Part shown: piece after piece, positions 10,222-22,509 of the stretch
How the letters are laid out: each line of letters opens with the position of its first letter
Position numbering within the stretch: position 1 is the first letter of the stretch
Assembly (NCBI GenBank): GCA_002900995.3
Contig: CM035312.1
Span: 124,001 to 188,000 of the forward strand
Origin: Ganoderma boninense
Lineage: Eukaryota; Basidiomycota; Agaricomycetes; Polyporales; Polyporaceae
Length of the DNA: 64,000 nucleotides
Reading direction: 5' to 3'
Notes under the pieces: model-generated
Told to the model about the DNA's origin: nothing
The model's database searches: none
Seen by the model: only the letters and a program-made list of their open reading frames with translations
Made by a program: the position numbers and the translations under genes

Positions 10222-12686
10222 TTACACATAGAAGCCCTTGATCAGGTTCTCGACGTCTTCAGGAGGCATCTTAATGTCTGCAAAACAAACATGTCCGAGT
10301 CAGTCGCAGCCTCGGGGTGGCGTCTCAACGTCGCCTACGCACACTTCTGCGGGTCTAGAGGCGCATACAACAGCACAACGTCAGCAAGCATGCAAAGCAA
10401 AACAAAGGAAAGACAGGCCCGGCGGCCAGAACACCCACTCTTGCTGAACTCCTTGCCCAGGTTGCGCTGTATGAACCGCTGCAGCGACGGCACGACGAGC
10501 TTGACCGCCTCGTCCGCGACGGTCGCCCTTCCATCAGGGTCGTCGACGAGCACGCGCGCGACGACGTGGCGCTCGGCGACCTCGTCGAGGAGCTCGAAGA
10601 AGCGCGTGAACTTCTCCTTGACCGCGCTCTTGCCCTTGTCCTTGTCGTCGGCGGCGAGCGTCTGGAGGAGCGGCGCGAAGTTCGCGTCGAAGTAGCCCGC
10701 CTTGGCGATGCGGAAGTTGGAGTTGAGGAGGTCCTGCGTGGGCCGCGAGAGCAGCTGCGCGCCGACGTCGGCCGCGCGCTCGACGAGCAGCTGCGTCCGG
10801 AAGAAGGACACGTTGTTGAGCAGGAAGATCGCGCCGTACGCGGGCCGCTTGCTCGTCCGCGAGAGCGCGAGCAGCGACTGCACGACGGCGTTCACGACGT
10901 CGTCTGTGTGCGGTGCGGACGGCGTCTCAGTCTGCAGTCCTGGTTTTATGCAGGGCAGGAGGAGAGGGGGAGGGAGAGGGGGAGGGGAAGAGATGACGCA
11001 CACGTGAAGTGCTCGAGCACCGTCTGCTCGTCGACCTCGGCGGCCTTGGTCTTCCCGACCTGCGTGCCCTCGCCCATCTTCCAGTTCCCGTCTCCGAGGG
11101 TGAGGAGTGCGGATGCTGCGGCGTCCTGCACCACAAGCAACCGCTCCAGATACTGGACAGTCTGCAGCGAAACGCGTAAAACACCCCTTTGTTGGATGTT
11201 GGACTCCAGGTAGCGGAAAGCAAGACGTACCGATATCGTAAACTCCGTAAGGCCACTTCCGATCTCCCCACCCTTCCCCAGGCCCGCCATGCGGATGTCG
11301 GCCAAGATCTCGGGGAAGCTCCGCAGACACGACGCGCGGATCGAGTGCAGGCCCTCCTTCAGCTCGTTCTCCTTCCGTTCCGCGCGCCGCGACATGACGT
11401 CGGTCCACCGTGCTTGCTGCAGCGTGAGCGACGAGTAGGTGGACAGCGCGAGGAACGTGTTCTTGTTCAGGTTGCGCTTGATCAACGACCCGAGCATGCC
11501 CAGCGTCGCCGTGAACAAGTTGGTCAGCGGAGAGATGAGGGCGGAGTACGTCGCGCTGAGGACGTTTGCGGCGCTCAAGGGCGCCAGCTCCAGCAGCAGG
11601 TCATACTCCTCCTGCGATATGGCAGTGGGCAGGTCAGGTCGTGCATACGCGCGAGTGCGGACAGGACGAACGCACCTCCGCGACGCTGAGCATGTCCTCC
11701 GTCCACCGTCCCACCTCCTTGCCAGCAGCGACTCCGTCGATGGTCTCCGCGCGGTCCGTCACGCGCTTCCCGAACGTCTCGAGGCACTTGCGCACCCATG
11801 CCCCACGCATGTCGGCGTACCCCTTCTGCGCATCCTTCAGCGCGGACTGGATACCGGGGGCGGCCGGATGCGACGGGTGTGTCGCGGGGAGGGGCAGGGT
11901 GCGCAGGAAGGCGACGAGCGGCCGCAGCGTGACGAGGAGCTGCGCGGGGAAGGGGACGGACGTGAACTCGGCGCCGCCGGGAGGTACGCCGGACGAGCCC
12001 TCCGCGACGAGCTTCGTGTAGAGCTGGATGAGCTTCTTTGCGCCGCTCTCGACGAGGCGTGCCTTCCTCATGCGCATGAGAGGCGACATGGAGACGTCGG
12101 GCAGGGTGCTCGTACCTTGTCTCGAGAATCTCCGCTGTTGAATGCGACGCTTGCGTTCATGCGCTCCAGTATCTCAGTGTATTCAGACAGCTGGTTTGGT
12201 TGCGGGCTTTGCCATGGAAATCGGTCTTAGAACCGCAGGCACAGAACGATGAGAGAGTAGTAGAACTCACCCTCGCAGAATCAATGCCTCTTCCGCCGCA
12301 ACCCCTTCATGGTAGCTCGCAATCTCGTCGATCTTCTGCAGGGCACTCTCGATGTCTGAAACGCGTTCATGAAACAGAGGACGCGGATATGTCGATCATC
12401 GCACGCACTATTGGACCTTCTGGTGAGCAGCTGAGTCGAGGTGTATAGTGGAAGGATAGACTTCTCGAGTTTGACCAGCCGGGCATCGAAGCTGGACAGA
12501 ATCGCTTCGCGAAAATGGGATAAGAAACTCGCATTCAAAGCATTCCATAACTCACAGGTCATGCGCTGGGATATCTGTCTCGTCTTGTTGAGGTTCTGCT
12601 CGAGCTGCAGAGGACGTCATTGCCGAGCTCGCAGCCGAGTTTGCTGCAGCACGCACCAGCTCAATTTCCGCTGTCTCGTCATCCAT
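10222..12686 (-). CDS. EXO70: Exocyst complex component EXO70
   Basis: Subunit of the octameric exocyst that tethers secretory vesicles to the plasma membrane via PI(4,5)P2 and Rho GTPases. The start is ATG at 12686 (MDDETAEIEL). A small intron joins this to LEQNLNKTRQISQRMT, then to SILSSFDARLVKLEKS and LPLYTSTQLLTRRSN, the usual EXO70 N-terminal coiled coil. The C-terminal all-helical body includes FLLNNVSFFRTQL, LNSNFRIAKAGYFDANF, KEKFTRFFELLDEV, FVVP-like LVVPSLQRFIQRNLGKEFSK, and a last exon ending KMPPEDVENLIKGFYV, the typical EXO70 terminus. At least six introns interrupt it. No frame break noticed. It is head-to-head with TRL1. Confidence 0.93.
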
Positions 12687-13329
12687 GGTATCTTACGCGA
12701 AGTCCTGGGGTATCCTGGGGTATAGAAGGGGTACTGTACAACAGCGGTGAGAATGCAGAGCGAACAAGAAAATGCCAGTCGCCGCCTGAGACGATGCAAG
12801 TAACAAGTAGTAGCTGCGGTTCCAGGAAGTCGGCCCAACTGTAAGTGCTAGCGAGAGTACTTCTGAAGAGAACTTTAGGCAAGAATAAGTAGAGCCAAAC
12901 AGCCAAAAGTTGGAGGCGAGCTGCTAGAGACTGGTAGGATGCTGTCGAAAGAGGCAAAGCGCCTCAGCGCCCGTCGCCACTGGGCGAGCGGTGTGCGGAT
13001 GGACCCTCGGACGTCGTTGCACAGGACCATGACGACGTCAGGGCCACTGAACAGTTGACTCCTTCATACTCACTCGACCTGTACCGAAGTCCGACGTCGG
13101 CTGGTCGAGTCACATCGCCATCCTCAACAAGCTTTATAGCTCCAGCGCCGAGTGCATGCTCCTCAGCTTGCGAGGTCTCCGCACCCGCCATCGACCCCGT
13201 GCCTCGCAAAACTTGTTTCTCGCCACTCCCATCTTCCTTGCTGCAGCATTGCGATCGGTGCGCTGTATATATTCAGGTCTCAACAGTCCCTCGATAGCTC
13301 GCGCTCAACTGTTACGCAACAATCTAGCC
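12687..13329. promoter_or_regulatory. Divergent promoter region of EXO70 and TRL1
   Basis: 643 bp between the two start codons. A TATA-like tatatatt lies at 13266-13273, 57 bp before the chosen TRL1 start. An upstream ATG at 13156 is in frame with TRL1 and would add 58 residues. I judged it less likely because the longer form adds a non-conserved hydrophobic/Arg segment. Confidence 0.4.
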
Positions 13330-16300
13330 ATGGCCTCACCCTCCAACTCTCCCCCTCCCGCTCCTGGCAGCACTGACGACCAGCACGCAGGGCTCGCAGA
13401 AGAGCTCGCGAACCTCTTCAAAGATCTCAACGTAGATCAAGAGGACCACGAGCTGATCGACTCCCTCAAGGCGCTGTCCAAGAAGTCCCCGAAGCTCGTC
13501 AAGTCGTCCGAGTACCAGGCTCCTGCGGATCCCAGGATCTTCGTACGGAGCTGGAAGATGAACGAGTTTAAGTACTACGATATTCCGTCACCCTTCCCCA
13601 CCCTCGCGCGAGGTCTCTTCACCCAAGATGTCAAAAGTTCGTCGGGGAAGATGATGCATCGTATTGTGGCACGGGGATACGACAAGTTCTTCAACATCGG
13701 CGAGGTGCCCTGGACAACGGTGAGTGTATATCCCGGTCCAGATGAATGTCCGAACGTTCCTCCTCAGGACTGTGGTTGGCCTTGAGCCTCGCCACGGTCG
13801 ATAGTCCCAAATAACGAGGTACACAGTAACTCCGGTCAGGCGGCGTAACCAACTGGCCACATCCTACCCCTGATACCTTTATTCCACTCTAACTGTGCTG
13901 ATTTTTATCGCCACCACTAGTGGGATTCGCTAGAGTCCCATACAGCCCCTCCCTATACCCTCACGCTCAAGTCCAACGGATGTATCATCTTCATCGCCGC
14001 CCTCACCCCCGCAAAGCTCCTCGTCACCTCAAAACACTCCATCGGGCCCACCCCAGGCGCGTCCGGCCCCGAGTCGCACGCGCAGGTCGGCGAGCGATGG
14101 CTGCGCAAGCACCTCGCCGCGGCGCACAAGACCGAGGAGCAGCTCGCGCGCACGCTCTGGGATAACAACTGGACCGCCGTCGCCGAGGTCAGTCTTCCCC
14201 TCCAGTGGCGACACAAAAGTGCATTTGAACTTTGATTCTGATTTTGATTGTGATTGTGATCGGTGTAGCTCTGCGACGACTCGTTCGAGGAGCACGTCCT
14301 CCCCTACAGCGCAGACAAGACCGGGCTGCATCTGCACGGGCTCAACACCTGCACAAAAGCCTTCCAGACGCAGCCCCAACCCACCGTCGACGCCTTCGCG
14401 CGCGAGTGGGGCTTCATCCCGACGCCCTCCACCGTCCTCTCCACGGTCCCCGAAGTCAAGTCCTTCACCGAGCACGTCGCGCACGCCGGGCACTGGCAGG
14501 GCGACGCACTCGAGGGCTTCGTCGTGCGCACACACGTCTCCAGCACGCCCACCGGGAAGGGCAGCGCGCGCGCGCCGTACGCGGCCGGGTCGTCCTTCTT
14601 CTTCAAGGTCAAGTTCGACGAGCCGTACCTGATGTACCGCGACTGGCGCGAGGTCACCAAGACGCTGCTGAGCAAGGGCCCGAGCGCGGGCAACGTGCCC
14701 AAGGGCAAGCTGCGCCGCCCCGAGACGCAGCTGTACGTGCGCTGGGTGTGCGCCGAGATCCGGCGCGACCGCGCGCAGTTCGACGGGTTCGCCAAGGGCA
14801 GGGGCATCATCGCGGCGCGCGAGCGGTTCCTCGCGTGGATGGCGAGCGGGGAGGGCAAGGACGCGCTCGCGAGCGGCGGGGACGGGGACGGGGAGGCACA
14901 AGGGGAGGCAGGCGCGAGGGAAGAGGTGGACTTCACGAAGGGCAAGGTCATCATCGTGCCAGTGGCGATCCCCGGGGTCGGTGAGTGCTAGTGTTCCGAC
15001 GTTTACCTTCACTGCGCTGCTGTGTGCAAGGAAACTCACGCGGGGATTTGCAGGCAAGACGTCCGTCGCAGTCGGGCTGCAACACCTCTTCGGGTTCGCA
15101 CACGTCCAGAGTGACGACATATCCTCCAAGAAGGCCGCCCCGATCTTCATCAAGCATGTCTCCCAGGCGCTCCGTACGCACGACGTCGTCATCGCGGACA
15201 AGTACGTCCCCCTCCCCTCCCTCCTCTCTCTGTGTATCGGCCCATAATGTCCTCGGAGCTAACCGCACCTCCCCCCGCGGCTTAGGAACAACCACCTAAC
15301 ACAGCACCGCACGCAGCTGCGCGACGCCGCGTCCAAGCTCAGCCCGCGTGCGCACCTCCTCGCGCTGCACTGGCCGCTCGACCTGCCGCGCGCGACGCTG
15401 CACCGGCTCTGCAGCGCGCGCATCGCCGCGCGCGGCGCGAACCACCAGACGCTGCACGCGGGCGCGCACGAGCGCGTGCTGTGGCAGTTCCTCGAGGGCG
15501 CCGAGGAGCTGCGCGACGCCGAGGTCGACGCCGTCGTCGCCATGGACGTCGAGGAGCCGCTCGAGGACGCGCTCGCGCGCGCGGCGGGCGCCGTCGCGCG
15601 CATCCTGGGGCGGGCGCAGCCGGACGCGGAGAGCATGGGGCGGGCGCTCGCGGCTGCGCGGGCGTATGTGCCGCGCGTTAAGGGGAAGAAGGGTGGGAGG
15701 CAGAGAGAGGTGGTGGATGAGGAGGAGGGAGAGGAGGAGGAGGGCGAAGACGGAGAAGGGGGCGCTGAGCCTGCGCGGAAGACGAGGAAGGAGAAGAATG
15801 GATCGAAGAAGGACAAGAAGCAAGAGAAGGCCAGGGAGAAGGAGAAGGGCAAGCCCCCCCGGTACTACGGCATCCTCGCCGAGGTCGACCTGCAGTCCGT
15901 CGTCGCGCCCGCTCTCGAGGGCGCCTCCGCGAGCCTGCCCCCGGAGGCGAGGAAGTTCTGGGAGAAGCTCGTCCAGGGCAAGCGCGTGCAGCCGCGGCCG
16001 CACGTCACGCTCGTGCACTCGAAGCAGCTGCCCGGCCTGGGCTCGCTGTGGGAGCGGTGCCGCGCGGTGGACGCGCTCGAGGGCGCGCCGCTGCTCCGCT
16101 TCCGCCTGGGGCACGTCGTGTGGAACGAGCGGATCATGGCCGTCACCGTCGTCGATGTCGGCGCAGCGGCAGCGGAAGGAGAGGGGGAGGAGGAGGGGAG
16201 GGAGGAGGTGGCGAAGTTCGCACGGCAGCTGGGGGACGAGGTGACGGAGCGGCTGCACGTCACGGTCGGGACGCGGGACAAGAGCGTGCCCCCGGTCGAG

Positions 16301-16414
16301 GCGAAGGACATGGTGCTCGAGTGGAAGCGGAAGGGCGACGGGAAGGCGGGGGTGTGGTCGGTCCCGCTGACGGACGTGTGGGCCAAGGGGCAGGTGAAGG
16401 GTCTGTTCCAGTGA
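13330..16414 (+). CDS. TRL1: Fungal tRNA ligase Trl1 (ligase/kinase/cyclic phosphodiesterase)
   Basis: Tripartite RNA repair enzyme that joins tRNA exons after intron removal, and HAC1-type mRNA in the unfolded protein response. Five exons: 13330-13719, 13921-14187, 14269-14980, 15054-15201, 15286-16414; 2,646 nt in frame, 881 aa. The adenylyltransferase domain carries the nucleotidyl-transferase motif KSNG with the lysine near residue 147. The kinase P-loop PGVGKTS is assembled across the intron at 14981-15053 (around residue 455). The C-terminal 2H phosphodiesterase has its two HxT motifs, HVTLVH (about residue 745) and HVTVGT (about 829). Between the kinase and phosphodiesterase lies a Glu-rich then Lys-rich insertion of ~45 residues. 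All three active sites look intact. Slightly longer than the ~830-aa yeast enzyme. Confidence 0.95.
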
Positions 16415-18603
16415 CTCAGGGAGGGATGGTGGACGAGGAAAACGACGTGCTCGACATTATAATTGGGTTCTAGTGGGAAGGAGGGGAACTATGACTACAA
16501 TCTACAGTACAGCTGAGCTTAGAAGGGGGAATTGGAAGCACTGTATCAATAGACGAACAAGCCTTTTCATCGTGTATTGTCGATCTTGGAGGTCGGGTGG
16601 TTTTCCCTACTTGCGCTCTCGATTAAGCTTCCAATCGCAGCGGCGACGGTCCGAGGGCCTGCTGTAGCGACACCAAAGGACAATCAAAACGAACGCTGCG
16701 TTCGGGGACAAACCACTCGTACTCACTCGCGGATGCTGGTCGATACTCATGACTTGTAGATCCGATACTGTACGTTGCTGGGACAGCACGCATGCCACGC
16801 GCGCAGTCCTCCAGAACTACATAATGGAACGGGAATTCGGAGACCAGGACCATGACTTCGCCAGATTTTGCAAAAGGAGGGCCGTTAGCTCGCTCGAGGC
16901 CACCCGGTTGGGAACGGCGTGTGACCTTGATTGCGAGCCCGGTGTGCGAACGAACTTGTTACTTCACCGTGCTTGTCAAATTTTGAAAAAAAAAAATCGG
17001 CATGGCACGTACGGTTCCTTGATGGCAGCGACGAACATGTCTTGGCTTGGGCATGAGGAGAACTCACGAGACGGTGCAATAATCATTGCCCTCAGCCCAA
17101 ATCTTGGAGAGTTTGAAGAGGACCATCCATCGCATCACTGTGCATGAATGAAAATCATCTGGCAGGAAGTTTGGAGTTTGTGAGATGGCGGTGAGCCACT
17201 GTTCGTATGAAGGCGGGGGTCTCGCCAGATGCACAGCACGATGGGCTCTGTGATCAGAATTTTGCAAAACGGATGCCAGGGCGGGGACGGTGAGAGACAT
17301 TGTCGTGTTCTCGTACAGGTGCGTCGTGAGGGGTATCATGACGGTGAGGAGAGGACGCCCACGCGGCTCGAATTTGATAGTAAAATGAGCTCGAGGCTGC
17401 TAGCGAGGAGAAGGAACAAATCAGTGATTGAATTCATATGCTTGCAGGACGAGTGAGAAGAAGTGAGAACGCCGTGCCTTGATGCGTATGTGGTACATAC
17501 CCATGGATTGAAAATCTGGTTTGCGGGATCTCCGAGCTTGTCCCGTTCCTGTCAAGCAGGCTTGTTGGGCGTTTGCGAGAGAGTGCGGGGCCAGCGCCCC
17601 CGCAACTTCAAGGACCCGCCTCCGGATGTTCCACGTTGACCGTTGACCGGTGACCTGTGGACTTGCGGGCCCGTCACGGCGATGCACTGGGCGAACAGAC
17701 CAACACGACACCCTCCAGGGCGGATCCAGTGCCAGTGGACTCTGGAGGATCCAGCTTGGTTCTAGCTCAGGTCTATGAGGCGAAGGGCGGTGTCTCTCGA
17801 CGGTTCCCGGGACTGGATTTCAAGTTGCGGCCGCGGAGCGAGGGCTATCGCCGCCATCTGGCCCTCACGGCGCATATTTATCGTGTGAGCTTCAAGGGCC
17901 ACATCGAACCCGCATACAGGCGTCGTAGGGGATATAGGGGACGGCTCCGCAACTAGCGGGGTAGCCTGGATACTAACCATCGGCAACGACGGCGCCCATG
18001 CGCCTCCATGCGCATGCTGGGGTGGTAGCGCCAGTTGATCCGCTCCCCGCAAATGCACCCAAACCGTGCATGTGTTGTCTGCGCGCTCGCATGCGATCTC
18101 GCGTTCGTGATGTGGCCAGTTTTCATCCTATCTGTACCGTCTGCCAACGCAGAACTTTGACGGATCGTCCTGGAGTCCAGGTGCGTCGGCTAGTCTGTGC
18201 GCTGTTCCCTGCGCGACGACGATGGAGGTGTTTGGGAGACGATGAGGCCGAGAATGCGTCGAGAGTACTGGGGAGGGAGAGGCGGGGCAGAGATGAAGGA
18301 TGGTGGGGAGGGACAGTGTGGGGGATGGCTCACATGAGCGAAATTAGAGTTGAGGAGAAGCCTGGCCGGGACGATGTTTGGGAGGAGCACGCCGGGTGGG
18401 AGACCCAAGGCGAGTTGCTGTCACGTTCCCATCAGTTCCATCTGTGTGCACCATGTGCTCCAGCCTGCCCTCCCCCCGATCCGCCTTATCGTCTTCTTCC
18501 CAACCAAACTATAAGTTCCCGGCAATGCTCCCCTCCTCCTCCGAGCGTCCGCCCCGCAACCAACTCAGCCTTCCTCACGCCAGACCGTTCTCTCTGGGTA
18601 GCC
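16415..18603. other. Intergenic with possible gene remnants
   Basis: 2.2 kb without a confident gene. Minus-strand 17400-17060 holds a clean ~100-codon stretch containing PALASVLQNSD and DDFHSCTVMRWMVLFKLSKI. Minus-strand 16850-16760 holds a second short stretch (VLVSEFPFHYVVLEDC). I do not recognise either; together they could be exons of a broken minus-strand gene. A TATA-like tataag at 18510-18515 lies 89 bp before the next start codon. Confidence 0.35.
17064..17400 (-). CDS. Unassigned exon-like open frame
   Basis: Opens after a plausible 3' splice site (ttctcctcgctag) near 17398. It encodes about 110 residues of balanced composition ending WAEGNDYCTVS at a potential donor (gtgagt) near 17067. 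No start or end exons could be joined with confidence and no domain is recognised. Either one exon of an unrecognised gene or a relic. Confidence 0.3.
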
Positions 18604-20855
18604 ATGGTCAACTATCCTGCGTGGTACACGTACGTCCTCCTCCATCACACTCCGTCTCGCGCCCACCGATGAACGCGTCGTTGGTTGCAGCACGCCGATG
18701 GCGCAGGTCGTGCTTGTCGGCATCACCTGGTGAGTTCTCCCGCGCATACAGCAAGACTTCTACTGACCCCGCGATTGTCTCCAGTTTCGCCACAGTCGGC
18801 ATGTTCAGTGCCGTCTCTAACTTGGGTGCTGGAGGTCTCAGCAACGTCGCCCTCTCAGACACTGCAAACGGTGTCCTCTACGGCTGCTTCGCCGTCACCG
18901 GTCTCATATCCGGTGCTATCACCAACTGTATGCTCCCTCTCACGTCCTGTCCGATGGCGTTCACCTCCCTCCTTCTCACATGCTTCGCCGCTGCACAGTG
19001 CTTGGGCCCCGACTCACCCTCTTCTTCGGTACGCTCGGCTACGCACTTTACGTTGGCTCTCTTTGGTGGTACGTCTGCCCGTTTCGCTCTCTTCCTGCTC
19101 AAACAGCCGCCTTCCATTCCGTTTTCCCTTGAGTCGTACGACAGCGTGGAATCCGCTCAAATGCGATCCGCTTCTCCCGCTCCGAGCACTTCCCCTCGTA
19201 TCTTTCACCCCCCTCTGCATGCTGCTGTCCTCAGGCACCTACGCCGCGAAGAAGACGCGACTGTATGCGGTCTTGATACGCGCATTGCAGCGGTTATCCT
19301 TTATCACACCCCGAACACACTCGTTTTCCCATGTTTCATCACATTGCAGAATGTGAGCTGATGATGATCCGCCCCGTTCCTCTCTCTCCAGCTACCAGAC
19401 GCAAGGCACCGGATGGTTCATTATTCTCGCGGGTGCGCTTCTCGGAGTCTCTGCAGCCCTCCTCTGGTCGGCGCAGGGTTCCATCATGATGTCCTATCCC
19501 CTCGAGAAGGACAAGGGCAAGGCCTTCGCCGTTTTCTGGGCCATCTTCCAGTTCGGCTCCTTCATCGGCTCCCTCATCGCCCTCGCCATCAACATCCGCT
19601 CCGGCGGCCTCTCCGCCGTCTCAACCTCGACGTACATCGTGAGTCCCGATTTTCCTCCTGCGCCTCTTCGCGCCGATCGTACCGGGGGAAGCAAGCGCGA
19701 CCGCATGGACAATAAACGCTAACCAAACACGGTCTTCCCCACAGGCGTTCTTGGTCATCATCTTCGTCGGTGTCGCCTCCTCGTTCTTGATCTTGCCCCC
19801 GAACAAGGTCATCCGGTCGGACGGCACCATCGTCAAACTCGAGGCCGCCTCCAAGCCCCATGAGGAGGTCATCGGGCTCCTCCGCCTCTTCAAGGACTGG
19901 CGCATGCTCGGTGAGTACCACGTCTCCGGGTCTCGCTCTTCCACTCCCACGTCCACGCCGTCCCCCGATGCAATCCCCCGATCTTCCTTCCATCTTCTCC
20001 CCCCCCCTATCGCACACGCACACGCACATGCTCACGCTCACGCGACCCCCTCCCTGCAGCGCTCGCGCCCATGTTCTTCGCGTCCAACTACTTCTACGCC
20101 TACCAAGGCGCCGTGAACGCCGCGGTGTTCGACGGCCCCACGCGTGCGCTCAACGCCACGCTCGAGGGCGCGGGCGCGATCGTCGGCGCGCTGATGATCG
20201 GGTACCTCGTGCTCGACCTCAAGTGGTTCCACCGCCGCACGCGCGGCTACCTCGGGCTCGGCGTCGTCGCCGCCCTCTCGATCATCGTCTGGGCCGTCGC
20301 GCTCGCCTGGCAGGTCACCTTCGACCGCTGGGACGTCTCCCCGCACAACCCGGACCGCACCCCCTTCATCAACTACCACGACGCAAACTACAAGGGCAAG
20401 GGCGCGCTCTACTTCTTCTGTGCGTACTTTCTCTCTCTCCCTCCGCTCTCCTTCGCTTGCATCGTCACGAACCGTAGCGCTGACCGCTGCACACAGACTA
20501 CTTCGCGGACGCGTGCTTCCAGGCGCTCGCGTACTGGATCATGTCCGCGCTGACGAACGACCCGTTCACGCTCGCGCGCTACGCGGGGCTCTACAAGGCG
20601 CTGCAGTCGGCGGGGTCCGCGGGCTCGTTCGGCATGGACGCCGTCGCGACGCCGTTTTTGAACGAGCACCTCGCGTCGTGGCTCATGCTCCTCGCGTCGC
20701 TCCCGCTCGCGTGGCTCGTCGTGCGCACGGTCAAGGAGACCAACTACGAGGACGAGAAGACGGTGTACGTCGACGACGTCAAGCGCGCCGAGGCGGAGGC
20801 CGGGGAGCACGGGACGGGCAGCATCGAGAAGCAGAGCGTCGAGGCCGCCGCGTGA
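18604..20855 (+). CDS. UNC93-like major facilitator superfamily membrane protein
   Basis: Polytopic membrane protein of the UNC-93-like MFS branch; substrate unknown. The start MVNYPAWYT is followed by many short exons. Hydrophobic segments in order include MAQVVLVGIT, FATVGMFSAVSNLGAGG, YGCFAVTGLISGAITN, LTLFFGTLGYALYVGSLW, GWFIILAGALLGVSAALLW with the UNC93-typical QGSIMMSYP, FAVFWAIFQFGSFIGSLIALAIN, FLVIIFVGVASSFLILPP, FFASNYFYAYQ, AGAIVGALMIGYLVLDL, VVAALSIIVWAVALAW and SWLMLLASLPLAWLVV. This is consistent with about 11-12 membrane segments and a charged cytoplasmic tail. One intron (19068-19391, ~320 bp) is unusually long; it joins SLWC to YQTQGTGW in frame. No frame break noticed. Confidence 0.88.
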
Positions 20856-22509
20856 AAAGGCGGCGCTGCCGCGCTTCCGAGCTCGGACTCCCGAGCACCG
20901 CGCTGCGATGGTCTGTCTTGCTTGATTGTTTGTTTTGGCTGAGCTCCTGCGAGGAACGGTTTATCTTCTCCTGCTGCTGCTACGGATAGATGGATGGATG
21001 TTCCGACACGGACGCGACGACGACGACGACACACAAACGACGACCCCCCCTTCCCATATACTGGGCTTGTTGTTCCTTCAGCTGGTTGGTTCTTCCGTCC
21101 CTCCCCCCTCCCCTTTCCTCGTATGTGTCACTGTCGATCTCGCTACCTCACTCTCGCGCTATCTTATTACTACGGGGCGGCGCACGGCGGCGTTTGTGTA
21201 AGTGCTAGTACTGTATCGCGGACCCGGACGCACGGGCGAGACTCCTGACTCTCTTGCAACTGGTGGATGATACCTTGTAGGATACGCTACTCACGTTATT
21301 ATATCTTTCGCACTCTCTCAGCCTCAGGGTCTATACGCCCCCTCCACCTCCCCTCCCCTGGGAGTGCCAGCGCTGTGCGTGTCCGTATGTCGTGAGCCGT
21401 GGGAGGCTAGTATGTAGTGCTGAGGGAACCGGGCGCACACCCTGGTATTCCTTACTTCTCGAGACTCGCGTGCACAGCTTGGAACGTATTCGATATCCGG
21501 GTGGTTAAGCGAACTTCCAGCCTCAGCGTCCAGGAAGTTCGCCGAAATTATTAGATCAATGCATCAGGACTGTGCAGTTTGAGTTCGGTCTCCGTGCTCG
21601 TGTGTGATGGTGATTTGCGCCCTGACGAGGAGGCTGCGATCCACAAGTGCACTGGCGGTACTATGCGCCGTATCATACCCAGTCGCTGCGGCCATCATCC
21701 TGACGTTCAAAATCAAGACCCCCCGGTGAATTCGGGCTTAATCCGGTGTCCATGTTCGCTTATTACATGCTTATTAGGTATTGACTTTATCATGACCTCA
21801 CGGGACCTCGCGGTGTTGCTTGAGTAAGTAAGTATCTGTTCTGAGATCAAGTTGGCCCTGGCTGATGATTGCAATCCTTGGCAGGTACGTACTGGGTGCT
21901 CTGAATCTCCGGGCCCGGCTACATTCACTGGATATTTACTTACTTTTTGAGTTCATCGTCGGGATCATGTCGAGCGTGCCCGACCCCAACGGCAAATTGG
22001 GCCGCTATTCAAGCCGCGGCGATCAAGGCATTTCATGTCCCCACCTGGAAGGCCTAGGGGTGGAAATTGAGCTCTATGCTGCTGGGACACTGTAGCCAGG
22101 ATTTGTGACAGCCGCTCTTTGTTGCATTTGCTATCGCCATGATTCTCCATCATCGCGCAGGCGGATAGCAAGTGCCCGCACGCTGCGCCAGATTCTTGGG
22201 GTTATCGCTCCTGTACGCACCTGCTAGGCACTCAGCCTTATCCGAATCGTGGCCAAGTGGTGAGGAAGCCTAAGTGACCGTCGGACCGTACTGTAAGTCT
22301 ACCGTACCAAACCACTACTAGCACTCCGAACCCAAACAGTCGGATTGGGCCTACCAAACCACCTCACTGTCACGATGCGGCAGTGCCGCCATCACACCGA
22401 TTCTCCCATGGCAGTGATGTATGTTTGACATGACTCGTCAACGCGGTCCCGGGCCCGAACCATCGGTTATCGCCCTCATCTCGACTTGTCGAGCGACCAC
22501 CACCTCCCG
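20856..22509. other. Intergenic
   Basis: About 1.65 kb. Contains a small ATGG/GAC microsatellite patch (20985-21030) and C/T-rich 3' UTR-like DNA, then featureless sequence. No supported gene. Confidence 0.45.

Noticed and set aside
14029..15201. 390-aa minus-strand ORF
   Set aside because: Antisense of TRL1 exons, crossing its introns; no domain.
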